Source of the DNA: Bacteroides reticulotermitis JCM 10512
GTDB lineage: Bacteria > Bacteroidota > Bacteroidia > Bacteroidales > Bacteroidaceae
Length of the DNA stretch: 64,000 nt
Assembly (NCBI RefSeq): GCF_000517545.1
Contig: NZ_BAIV01000011.1
Location: 62,001-126,000 of the forward strand
Reading direction: 5' to 3'
Shown here: one piece after another, positions 28,170 through 36,730 of the stretch
Layout: every line of letters begins with the position of its first letter
Position numbering within the stretch: position 1 is the stretch's first letter
The notes under the pieces: model-generated
The model's input: the letters and a program-made list of their open reading frames with translations, nothing else
Told to the model about the DNA's origin: nothing
The model's database searches: none
Position numbers and translations under genes: made by a program

Positions 28170-29864
28170 ATGACTAAGAAGTTGTACTTGCCTTTACTCA
28201 TGGCAATGTTTGTTGCATTATTCTCTTCATGTAGCAAAAAAATGGGTGAATTATCATCTGATTACTTCACTGTGACTCCACAAGTGTTGGAAGCTGTAGG
28301 TGGTAAAGTTCCTGCAACCATTAACGGCAAATTTCCTGAAAAGTATTTCAACAAGAAAGCAGTAGTAGAAGTAACTCCGGTTTTGAGATGGAACGGTGGT
28401 GAAGCTAAAGGACAGACTGCCACATTCCAAGGTGAAAAAGTAGAAGGTAACGACCAAACTATCTCTTACAAGGTAGGCGGTAGCTACACGATGAAAACAT
28501 CTTTTGACTATGTTCCCGAAATGGCTAAATCTGAATTGTATCTAGAATTCAAAGCTACAATCGGCAACAAGACAGTTACTATTCCTGCGGTGAAAGTAGC
28601 TGATGGTGTAATCTCTACTTCAGAATTACTGAACAATACATTAGGAAGCGCTAACCCTGCTTTAGGTGAAGATGCTTTCCAACGTATCATCAAAGAAAAA
28701 CATGACGCTAACATCATGTTCTTGATCCAACAAGCTAACATTCGTTCCAGCGAATTGAAGACAGCTCAAAACTTCAACAAAGAAGTTGCTAACATTAACG
28801 ACGCTGCCAACAAAAAGATCAGCAACATCGAAGTATCTGCATACGCATCTCCAGACGGTGGTGTAAGCTTGAATACTACTTTAGCTGAAAATCGTGAAGG
28901 TAACACAACTAAGCTGTTGAGCAAAGACTTGAAGAAAGCTAAGATTGACGCTCCGATTGATGCAAAATATACTGCACAAGACTGGCAAGGTTTCCAGGAG
29001 TTGGTATCTAAATCCAGCATCCAGGACAAAGAGTTGATCCTTCGCGTTCTTTCTATGTACCAAGATCCTGCTCAGAGAGAGCAAGAAATCAAAAACATTT
29101 CTTCTGTATACAAAAACTTAGCTGACGAAATTCTGCCTCAGTTGCGTCGTTCACGTTTGACTTTGAACTATGAAATCATTGGTAAGTCTGACGAAGAAAT
29201 TACGAAGCTTGCTTCTTCTGATCCTTCTCAGTTGAATATCGAAGAGCTGCTTTACGCTGCTACACTGACTAAGAATGCTGCTACACAAGAAGCTATCTAT
29301 ACACAAGCAACCAAACAGTTCCCTAACGATTACCGTGCATACAACAACTTAGGTAAGCTTGCTTACCAAGCTGGTAACGTTGACAAAGCTGAATCTTACT
29401 TGAAGAAAGCTGCTAGCATCAACGCTGCTCCTGAAGTAAACATGAACTTAGGTTTGGTTTCTTTGGTGAAAGGCAACAAATCTGCAGCAGAAGCTTACTT
29501 CGGTAAAGCAGCAGGTACGAAAGAATTGGGCGAATCAATGGGTAACCTATACGTAGCTCAAGGTCAGTACGAAAGAGCTGTTAACTCATTTGGTGATACC
29601 AAAACTAACAGTGCTGCTCTGGCTCAGATTCTGGCAAAAGACTACAACAAAGCTAAAAACACATTGGCTAGCGTAGAAAAACCAGATGCATACACAGACT
29701 ATTTGATGGCTGTACTAGGTGCAAGAACTAACAATTCTTCTATGGTAACAAGCAGCTTGAAGAGCGCTGTTGCTAAAGAACCATCTTTGGCTAAGAAAGC
29801 TGTAACTGATTTGGAATTCGCAAAATTCTTCACTAGTTCAGACTTTATGAGCATCATTAAATAA
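28170..29864 (+). CDS. Abundant TPR-repeat lipoprotein with OmpA-like segment
   Basis: Lipoprotein of 564 aa. The lipobox is FSSC (Cys about residue 21), followed by SKKMG rather than acidic residues, so it probably stays facing the periplasm. After a beta-rich domain (25-150), residues about 205-265 (VSAYASPDGGVSLNTTLAENR) resemble an OmpA-like peptidoglycan-binding fold. At least two TPR units follow (DYRAYNNLGKLAYQAGNVDK, then EVNMNLGLVSLVKGNKSAAE). Codon use is strongly restricted (GCT, GTA, AAA, TTG/CTG) compared with its neighbours, as in highly expressed Bacteroides genes. A strong terminator follows. The precise role is unknown to me; a cell-envelope scaffold is a guess. Confidence 0.85.
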   Translation: MTKKLYLPLLMAMFVALFSSCSKKMGELSSDYFTVTPQVLEAVGGKVPATINGKFPEKYFNKKAVVEVTPVLRWNGGEAKGQTATFQGEKVEGNDQTISYKVGGSYTMKTSFDYVPEMAKSELYLEFKATIGNKTVTIPAVKVADGVISTSELLNNTLGSANPALGEDAFQRIIKEKHDANIMFLIQQANIRSSELKTAQNFNKEVANINDAANKKISNIEVSAYASPDGGVSLNTTLAENREGNTTKLLSKDLKKAKIDAPIDAKYTAQDWQGFQELVSKSSIQDKELILRVLSMYQDPAQREQEIKNISSVYKNLADEILPQLRRSRLTLNYEIIGKSDEEITKLASSDPSQLNIEELLYAATLTKNAATQEAIYTQATKQFPNDYRAYNNLGKLAYQAGNVDKAESYLKKAASINAAPEVNMNLGLVSLVKGNKSAAEAYFGKAAGTKELGESMGNLYVAQGQYERAVNSFGDTKTNSAALAQILAKDYNKAKNTLASVEKPDAYTDYLMAVLGARTNNSSMVTSSLKSAVAKEPSLAKKAVTDLEFAKFFTSSDFMSIIK

Positions 29865-29893
29865 GCGAAAACAACCCTTATTTAAAATATAAC

Positions 29894-29934
29894 GAATTGC
29901 CCGTCACACAAATGACGGGCAATTCTTTTTTTTT
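29894..29934 (+). terminator. Rho-independent terminator
   Basis: A perfect 13-bp stem (GAATTGCCCGTCA / TGACGGGCAATTC) with a 6-base loop is followed by nine T. It lies 30 bp after the TPR lipoprotein stop codon. It also shows that the next gene cannot start at the in-frame ATG at 29897, which lies inside the stem. Confidence 0.93.
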
Positions 29935-29974
29935 ATCTTCAAAAACCGTACTTTCGCAGAAAAGAATACAAAAG

Positions 29975-31039
29975 ATGAAGCATATAGGTCTCTTTCTAAT
30001 CATAATTACCGCATTATTCGGCTGCAAAAACGCATCGAAGCAGATAACGATCAGTGGAGAAATCAAGGGATTAGGTACCGACACCCTTCTCTTATACGGG
30101 TTAGACGAGTTGTACGATCGCATTGATACCGTTTATGTCGAGGACGATAAATTCTCATTTCAAACGGACATCGATACAGCCACGTATGTAGCGTTATTAT
30201 TTAATGACCGAACAGAATATCCAATCTTTCTGGATAAAGGCAACCATATTAAGATTGAAGGAGATACCAGTAACCTAAATCGCCTTCATGTAGAAGGTAA
30301 TATATATAATGAGGAGTTCACCGCTTTTCAGTATGAGTTGGAGCAAGCGGGTTTATCATCTTCGAAAGCAATTGAAGAGAAGGCCGAAGCATTTATCAAA
30401 GAACATCACTCCTCATTTGTCAGCCTCTACCTGCTAGACAAATACTTCGTGCAAAAAGACGAGCCGAACTTCGAGAAGATTAAGTCCTTAATCGATGTTA
30501 TGACGGGTGTGCTGCAAGACAAAACCTACATTGAGAAGCTGAACGAGCAGATTGCTCAAGCCGAAAAAACAGACGTAGGCAAATACGCGCCATTTTTCAA
30601 TCTGCCGAATGCTAAAGGCGAGAAGATCAGCCGTTCCTCCGAAGTCTTCAAAAAGAAGAATCTGTTGATCAACTTCTGGGCTTCCTGGGGAGATAGCATT
30701 GCCAATAAACAGACCAACAGAGAACTACGTAAGATATACGACTCCTACAAAAAGAGCAAATACTTTGCCATGCTTGGCGTATCTTTCGACATCAACAAGC
30801 AGCAATGGAAAGATGCCATTAAGAAAGACACCTTGAATTGGGAACAAGTTTGCGATTTCGGCGGACTCAACTCGGAGGCAACCAAACCGTATAGCGGCGA
30901 ACAACTACCCGCGAACATTCTCCTTGCTCCTGATGGTAAGATACTGGCTAAAAACCTGCAAGGCGCGGAGTTAAAAAAGAAAATAGAAGAAGTCGTGGCC
31001 GAAGCAGCAGAGAAAGATAAGAACGACAAGAAAAAATAA
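29975..31039 (+). CDS. Thioredoxin-fold lipoprotein (DUF4369 plus AhpC/TSA-like), CxxC motif absent
   Basis: Lipoprotein of 354 aa. The start at 29975 gives a signal with lipobox (MKHIGLFLIIITALFGC); the upstream ATG falls in the terminator. Residues about 25-115 look like DUF4369 (ITISGEIKGLGTDTLLLYG). Residues about 210-345 form a thioredoxin-like fold (GKYAPFFNLPNAKGEKISRS, then NLLINFWASW). Where relatives have WCxPC, this protein reads WASWGDSIANK, so both redox cysteines are missing and disulfide chemistry by the usual mechanism is not possible. The end is strongly basic and acidic (EKDKNDKKK). It may be a binding or sensing derivative of the family. Confidence 0.83.
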   Translation: MKHIGLFLIIITALFGCKNASKQITISGEIKGLGTDTLLLYGLDELYDRIDTVYVEDDKFSFQTDIDTATYVALLFNDRTEYPIFLDKGNHIKIEGDTSNLNRLHVEGNIYNEEFTAFQYELEQAGLSSSKAIEEKAEAFIKEHHSSFVSLYLLDKYFVQKDEPNFEKIKSLIDVMTGVLQDKTYIEKLNEQIAQAEKTDVGKYAPFFNLPNAKGEKISRSSEVFKKKNLLINFWASWGDSIANKQTNRELRKIYDSYKKSKYFAMLGVSFDINKQQWKDAIKKDTLNWEQVCDFGGLNSEATKPYSGEQLPANILLAPDGKILAKNLQGAELKKKIEEVVAEAAEKDKNDKKK

Positions 31040-31051
31040 CCAAAAACCAAC

Positions 31052-32588
31052 GTGTTAATCAAAGTATTTGGAGCAGCTGTTCAAGGAATTGATGCAACAC
31101 TCATAACAATCGAAGTAAACAGCTCACGCGGCTGTATGTTCTACTCGTCGGTCTTCCGGACTCGGCGGTAAAAGAAAGTCACCAGCGGATAATCTCCGCC
31201 CTGCAAGTCAACGGCTATAAAATGCCGACTACTAACCTCGTTGTCAACATGGCACCGGCGGATATCCGCAAGGAAGGTTCGGCATACGATCTGCCGCTAG
31301 CCATCGGGTTATTGGGTGCCAGCGAAACCATCTCTTCGGAGAAGTTCTCCCGCTACCTCGTTATGGGCGAACTAAGTCTGGATGGCAGCATACAACCCAT
31401 CAAAGGCGCACTTTCCATTGCGATCAAAGCCCGTGAAGCCGGTTTTGAGGATTAATTGTACCCCTACAAAATGCACGGGAAGCGGCTGTTGTCGACCAAC
31501 TGCAAGTGTATGGAGTGAGCAGCATCAAAGAGGTCATCGAGTTTTTCAACAACGAACGTGAACTGGAACCGACATTCGTAAATACACGAGAAGAGTTTTA
31601 CGCCCAGCAATCACACTTCGATATGGACTTTGCCGATGTGAAAGGGCAAGAGAATGTGAAGAGAGCCTTGGAAGTTGCCGCAGCCGGTGGACACAACCTC
31701 ATCATGGTAGGTGCTCCTGGCAGTGGTAAATCGATGATGGCAAAGAGACTCCCCTCCATACTGCCGCCTCTTTCGTTGGGTGAGAGTTTGGAAACAACCA
31801 AGATTCATTCCGTAGCCGGGAAGTTAAGTCGTAACTCTTCGCTTATCTCACAACGCCCCTTTCGCGATCCGCACCACACCATTTCACAAGTTGCTATGGT
31901 GGGAGGAGGAAGTTTCCCCCAACCCGGCGAGATAAGTCTGGCGCACAACGGCGTGCTTTTCTTAGACGAACTTCCTGAATTTACCCGGAGCGTATTGGAA
32001 GTACTCCGACAACCTCTGGAGGATCGTCGCATCAGCATTTCCCGAGTAAGAAGCAGTATTGAATACCCCGCTAGCTTCATGTTGGTGGCTTCGATGAATC
32101 CCTGTCCCTGCGGTTACTACAACCACCCTACCAAAGCCTGTGTGTGCAATCCCGGTCAAGTACAGAAGTACCTGAATAAAATTTCCGGCCCGTTGCTCGA
32201 CCGCATCGACATACAGATCGAGATCGTTCCCGTGCCCTTCGATAAAATATCCGACCAGCGATTGGGAGAGTCTAGCGCCTCTATTCGCGAACGGGTTATT
32301 CAAGCTCGCCGGATACAGGAAAAGCGTTATGAAGCCAATCCCGGTATTTACTGCAATGCGCAAATGACAAGTAAATTACTAGCTGCATACGCACAACCGG
32401 ACGAGCAAGGCCTATCACTACTAAAGAACGCCATGAATCGTCTCAACCTATCCGCCCGTGCCTACGACCGTATTCTGAAAGTCTCCCGCACCATTGCCGA
32501 TCTGGAAGGAAGCGAGCAGATACTTCCCAATCATTTGGCGGAAGCGATCAGCTACCGTAATCTCGATAGAGAGAATTGGGCGGGGTAA
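31052..32588 (+). CDS. yifB: YifB/ComM-family Mg-chelatase-like AAA+ ATPase (two frameshifts as sequenced)
   Basis: AAA+ helicase-like ATPase linked to branch migration during natural transformation (ComM). The N-terminal ChlI-type domain begins at the GTG at 31052 with VLIKVFGAAVQGIDATLITI. The ATPase core has the Walker A GAPGSGKSMMAKRLPS, Walker B VLFLDELPEF and the zinc-binding-like CPCGYYNHPTKACVC. The C-terminal Mg_chelatase region ends at AISYRNLDRENWAG. The span is 1537 nt, two bases short. One loss is near 31144 (TACCTC read as TACTC) and one near 31450 (GGG read as GG), after EAGFE. Repaired length is 512 aa, normal for the family. Two independent breaks in a conserved gene argue for sequence error. 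Confidence 0.9.
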
Positions 32589-32704
32589 AACGAGCCTGCT
32601 CTATTTAGATTGCCAAACCCTTTTATCCATCCGAATTTCTACACCGGGATTGAAGCATTGGGCTTCATACCAAGGACAAAATTCCTCCATGCATAAACTC
32701 ACTC

Positions 32705-32767
32705 AACGTTCTTAATAAAGAACATGAACGTTTATTAAGAACGTGTCGTAAGTTTATTAAGAACGTT
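32705..32767. repeat. Three copies of a 15-bp motif, one inverted
   Basis: TTTATTAAGAACGTT appears at 32753-32767, with one mismatch at 32731-32745, and inverted at 32705-32719. The two direct copies are 22 bases apart, the same spacing as in the neighbouring TTAA array. The inverted and first direct copy could form a hairpin with an 11-base loop. Confidence 0.8.
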
Positions 32768-32831
32768 GAAACAAGCATGCAGCGAATCTTCATCGATTAA
32801 TAGCCCGGTATTTCTATATAAACACCCTCCT

Positions 32832-32919
32832 TCTCAGGTAATAACAGTTGAGTTAGCAGATATTAATACCTGCCAACTAAGCTATTAACACCCCAAAGAT
32901 CAAGAATTAACTCTTGATA
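32832..32919. repeat. 22-bp-period TTAA tandem array, copy 2
   Basis: TTAA lies at 32863, 32885 and 32907, with a degenerate ATAA at 32841, all 22 bases apart. Units TCTCAGGTA, GATATTAA plus ACCTG, and GATCA..ATTAACTCT match units of the array at 6189-6342 in sequence, offset and order. One extra unit (ACTAAGCTATTAACACC) is inserted before the last. Confidence 0.75.
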
Positions 32920-33006
32920 AGGCGACTAGCAAGCACCTATATACGGAGTGTTTTAGGCTGACTTATACACCTGCGGCACCACTTAGCTCAAGCCGCCCCG
33001 CAGGAC

Positions 33007-34727
33007 TCATTCGAGTTTTACTTCCCTTTGAGACTCATCTTTACCCAAGTATAGCTTATTCAAATTGCTATGCACCAATTCCTCCACATAGTATTTGGTA
33101 GATAGAGCCGCACCGATACGCATCTCCTCTTTATTAAACGAACTCTTCAGCGGAATCGTGAATGTAAGGCTATAACCTCCGGCTGTTAATGAATGAGATA
33201 CTTTCAGGCCGTCCAGCTGGGCATTGATCCATTTTCCCTCTTTACCTTCCCATACCATAGCATCACCCTGATACGAACACCATAGTTTATAAGCCCCTTC
33301 GGCAGGTTCGGTCAAACAGCTGTTCTTCGTATCCAGACAAAGATATACGCCGCTACCTTTGGCACTCCCTTGTCCTCCCGAATAGAGTTCTGTGTCCTGA
33401 ATCTGACAGGTTACATAAAGATTGCCAGCATCTTTTCGAACTTTGGCACGCAGATTAGCCTGTCCCGTATGTCCGATAAAAAGAGACGCTTGGGCAGCCT
33501 CAACAGGGCCGACCTCCAAGTCACGCATCACATGTCCCTTGATAAAGCAAGGCGAATCGGCTCCATCCCGGTAGTTGCTAGCAGCCAAAGCAACCACGGT
33601 ATTAGCATCCCATACGGCTACAGAAGGCCAAAGCGCATGCTTCCCGTCGGGAATGGGGAACGGGCGGGTACGCCGGGTAAAGTCACGTGCCTCCTTATCG
33701 CCGATGGCAACCTCCATGGTGCAATAAGGCAACCGATCGCCCAATTGGTCGGCATGGATCTTATCATCAACCTGATAAGAGAGCAGCGTCTCACCGGTAG
33801 GGAGTACAGCCAAATAGGGAGCACCCATATAAACCCAATCTTCAACCGGTTCGCCTAGAGCTTTACCACGCTGAGGAGAATCGGCCAAAACCGGAGTCTT
33901 CCAATTATCGACCAATTTGGTACGCACGGTATAGGGTTTGAAAGTAACAAAGCCACAATCTTCGATCACGCAAACAATCTCATCGCCAACCAATTTGCTC
34001 ACCGGCATGCGTCCCGACTACCGGCACGGAAACAGACCGTTTTAAAATCACCCCACGTCTGTCCGTTATCTTTCGAAGTTAACATCGATATTTCCTGCTC
34101 ATTCGAATGTGTATAGGGTCCTTCGTTGGCGAAATAAACCTGCACGTCGCCATTGGGCAGTTGCAGGAACGAGGGTTCCCAGCAGCCATCCGCAAACCGC
34201 GGTTGTGCTTCATAGATAATCTGTGGAGCACTCCACGTGACTCCTTGATCCGTACTACGCCGTATAGCAATGGAGAAAGGCGTTATCTCGGCTGTTTGAG
34301 GCCGATAATTGCACCCCACCAACAAATCGCCATTAGCCAATTGTATAATTTCCGAATTGGCGATATTCACCCGTGTCGTTCCCTGCCCGTTCGTGAGCTC
34401 ATGTATACTGAAAAGGAGAGTCGGTTCGCCCCACGTAGCTCCGTCGTCCGTACTGCGTCGCATCTCAAAACCCGTAACATGGTTCTCGTAGACCGCAACC
34501 ACCGATTGGTCTTGCAAACGAATGGAACGGGGATAACCTCCCCGTTCGGTCAGTTGCCGGATCGATCCGTAATCCCAACCAATCCGAATACCATCCACCG
34601 GTTTGCCTTTCGAAGGCTGATAACCCGTTTCTACACCCTCCTCTACGCCGTCATTACTGCAAGCCCAGAGCGTAGAGATACCCAGACAGACCAGCCATGC
34701 AGCTAAAGATAATCTTCTAATTTTCAT
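33007..34727 (-). CDS. BNR/Asp-box beta-propeller hydrolase (sialidase- or GH93-like) with CBM9-like C-terminus (frameshifted as sequenced)
   Basis: Lipoprotein (lipobox LWAC followed by SNDGVEEG). The N-terminal propeller (about 45-360) has three Asp boxes: STDDGATWGEP, STDQGVTWSAP and SKDNGQTWGDF. YPRSIRLQDQSVVAVYE and DGCWEPSFLQLPNGDVQVYF recall GH93 exo-arabinanases as much as GH33 sialidases, and the PUL context (GH43, GH2) suits arabinan better than sialic acid. The C-terminal region (about 395-570: NLRAKVRKDAGNLYVTCQI) looks like a CBM9-type domain. The 1721-nt span lacks one base near 34010 (GGC read as GC), after FRAGSRD. Repaired length is about 573 aa. It is the last gene of this PUL. 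Confidence 0.8.
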
Positions 34728-34847
34728 TGTTCAACCTTATTAAAAAGAGACTCCTTTCTCCGGAAAACAAGTTTCCAAAGAAAGGAGTACTCGTTCATCA
34801 TTACCTCACAATCATTTACCTTCCCCTTCTACCTATATGTATGCTTC

Positions 34848-36728
34848 TCATTCCCAGAAAGGAGATTGTACCAGTCCGATCCGTTTATCGATTTCGTTCT
34901 GTGGGATCGGGAACAGATAGTGTTTCTTTTCGAATACCCGGGAGTCGCCCACGGTAGCCCGTTTGCTGTAATCAACCTTGTTAGTTGCCGTGATGTTCAT
35001 GCCATGCACGTAGCCGTTATCTGTTTTCTCGGCAATCTTCCAACGGTGACAGTCGAAGTAGCGATGTCCCGATTCAAAAGCCAGTTCAACCCGACGCTCG
35101 TGACGAATACGCTCACGCATCTGATCTTTATCCAGTCCCTTGGTCAACCCCGGCAAACCTGAACGGTTCCGAATCGCATCGACATATTTATAAACATCGG
35201 CCACAGGACCCTTAGCCTCATTCAACGCTTCGGCATAGTCGAGGTAAAGACTACCTACCCGGAAGATGATCGAAGCCTCTTTCGTGCCACCTTTACCGTT
35301 CACTACATCTACACCCTCATCGGAGGTTTTACGCAACAAGTATCCCGTGCAGCAGTAATCGACTTTCGATACGTTGATACCGTCCTTACCACCCTGATAG
35401 AACTCCAGCTGACGTCCGCGCCATTGTTGCCCGTTAAAGTTGATCGAGACATAGAAACGTGGTTCGCGGCCTACATACATATTATATACTCCGGTCGGGT
35501 AATGACTGCCTGCTGCCGTAGCAAAACCGGTTTCCGAATAGCCGCTAGATGCATTGATAATAGGTGTTCCATCCGCATTGTATCCGGTAATCGGCGTTGT
35601 TCCGTCCGCCATTTCGTAAGCATCCACCAGTTCCTGAGTCGGACAAAGACCACTCCAACCACCCATTCCATTGGCAGTCATACATTTTTCCTGATGGATA
35701 TTATCGCTATACCCCGTACCCTGGTTACGTGCGAAGATATACTCCTTATTCCACTTCTTAGACGGTAAGAACAGCTCCAAATAGTTCTTATAGCCATTAG
35801 TCGGCTCATCGGAATAATACAATCCGTAGTAAGACGAACCCTCTACCTTATCAATAGCTTCCTTGGCAGCAGTGGCAGCCTTCTCCCACTTCGTATCATC
35901 CTTCGCACCGAAGAGCAACGTACCATCCGCATTGGCGTACTGTGCATAATCCGGATTCCCGTTGAATAGCGGACTTGCGGCATAGAGCAGTACACGCGCC
36001 TTCAAGGCATAAGCAGCCGCCTTGGTAGCACGGCCGTACAAAGATTCCGCTACTGTACCACTGGCGTTGGTATAGATCATTGGCAAAGCACCGTCAATAC
36101 CAGCCTGACAATCCCCAACAATGAAATCAACGCATTGATCGAATGTATTTCGGGGGAAATTAGTCATGTTATCATCCATTTTCAAGGCACGATCCATGAT
36201 GGGAACCGGGCCGTGGCTACGCAAGAGAAAGAAGTGCAACATGGCTCTCATAAAACGAGCCTCACAGATCCACACGTCTTTCGTCGCTTGCGGAGCCGGA
36301 CATGAAGCTATATTCTCCAAAAACACATTGCACTGACGTATCCCTTCATAATAACGCCACCACATGGCATAAGACTTACCCTGACTGGAACTGCCTTCCA
36401 ACATTTTTGGATTCCAACTTCCCCGATTCATCTCCTTCGCCATCGGGTACGTCCAGGTAATATTCATCTCGTCGGACGCACCGCTCCAAGCACCAAGCGC
36501 CCAATAATCGTTGTCATTGTAGTTCGTTTCGCAAGGGAGATAGTCATAGGCACGCAGTAGGAAGCGCTCCGTATACAGCTCATTGGCGAATACCTCTTCC
36601 AACGTAATGGAAGTAGCGTCATCCGGAGTCTTGTCCAGATAATCATTGCATGAAGTAGCAACAGACGCCCACGCCAACAGGCATAGTGCCATTACTTTTA
36701 TAGTCATTCTAGGCTTTTTCATATTCAT
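34848..36728 (-). CDS. SusD/RagB-like outer-membrane lipoprotein
   Basis: Intact 626-aa glycan-binding partner of the SusC at 36731-39805. Lipobox VATSC is followed by NDYLDKTP, a hallmark of SusD N-termini. TPR-type helices carry the segment CEARFMRAMLHFFLLRSHGP; the C-terminal RagB part has YLDYAEALNEAKG and IRHERRVELAFESGHRYFDC, then ends IDKRIGLVQSPFWE. The stop of susC and this start are 2 bp apart, so translation is probably coupled. The ATG at 36722 is an equally good start. Its end (LVQSPFWE / LVQAPFWN) resembles the SusD at 55660-57552. Confidence 0.95.
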   Translation of the reverse strand: MNMKKPRMTIKVMALCLLAWASVATSCNDYLDKTPDDATSITLEEVFANELYTERFLLRAYDYLPCETNYNDNDYWALGAWSGASDEMNITWTYPMAKEMNRGSWNPKMLEGSSSQGKSYAMWWRYYEGIRQCNVFLENIASCPAPQATKDVWICEARFMRAMLHFFLLRSHGPVPIMDRALKMDDNMTNFPRNTFDQCVDFIVGDCQAGIDGALPMIYTNASGTVAESLYGRATKAAAYALKARVLLYAASPLFNGNPDYAQYANADGTLLFGAKDDTKWEKAATAAKEAIDKVEGSSYYGLYYSDEPTNGYKNYLELFLPSKKWNKEYIFARNQGTGYSDNIHQEKCMTANGMGGWSGLCPTQELVDAYEMADGTTPITGYNADGTPIINASSGYSETGFATAAGSHYPTGVYNMYVGREPRFYVSINFNGQQWRGRQLEFYQGGKDGINVSKVDYCCTGYLLRKTSDEGVDVVNGKGGTKEASIIFRVGSLYLDYAEALNEAKGPVADVYKYVDAIRNRSGLPGLTKGLDKDQMRERIRHERRVELAFESGHRYFDCHRWKIAEKTDNGYVHGMNITATNKVDYSKRATVGDSRVFEKKHYLFPIPQNEIDKRIGLVQSPFWE

Positions 36729-36730
36729 TA

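Larger units (their letters stand above)
32589..33006. other. 418-bp convergent intergenic region
   Basis: No gene seen. The region lies between the 3' ends of yifB and the BNR hydrolase. It contains three copies of a 15-bp motif (32705-32767) and the second 22-bp TTAA array (32832-32919), listed separately. No clear U-tract terminator was found. Confidence 0.7.
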
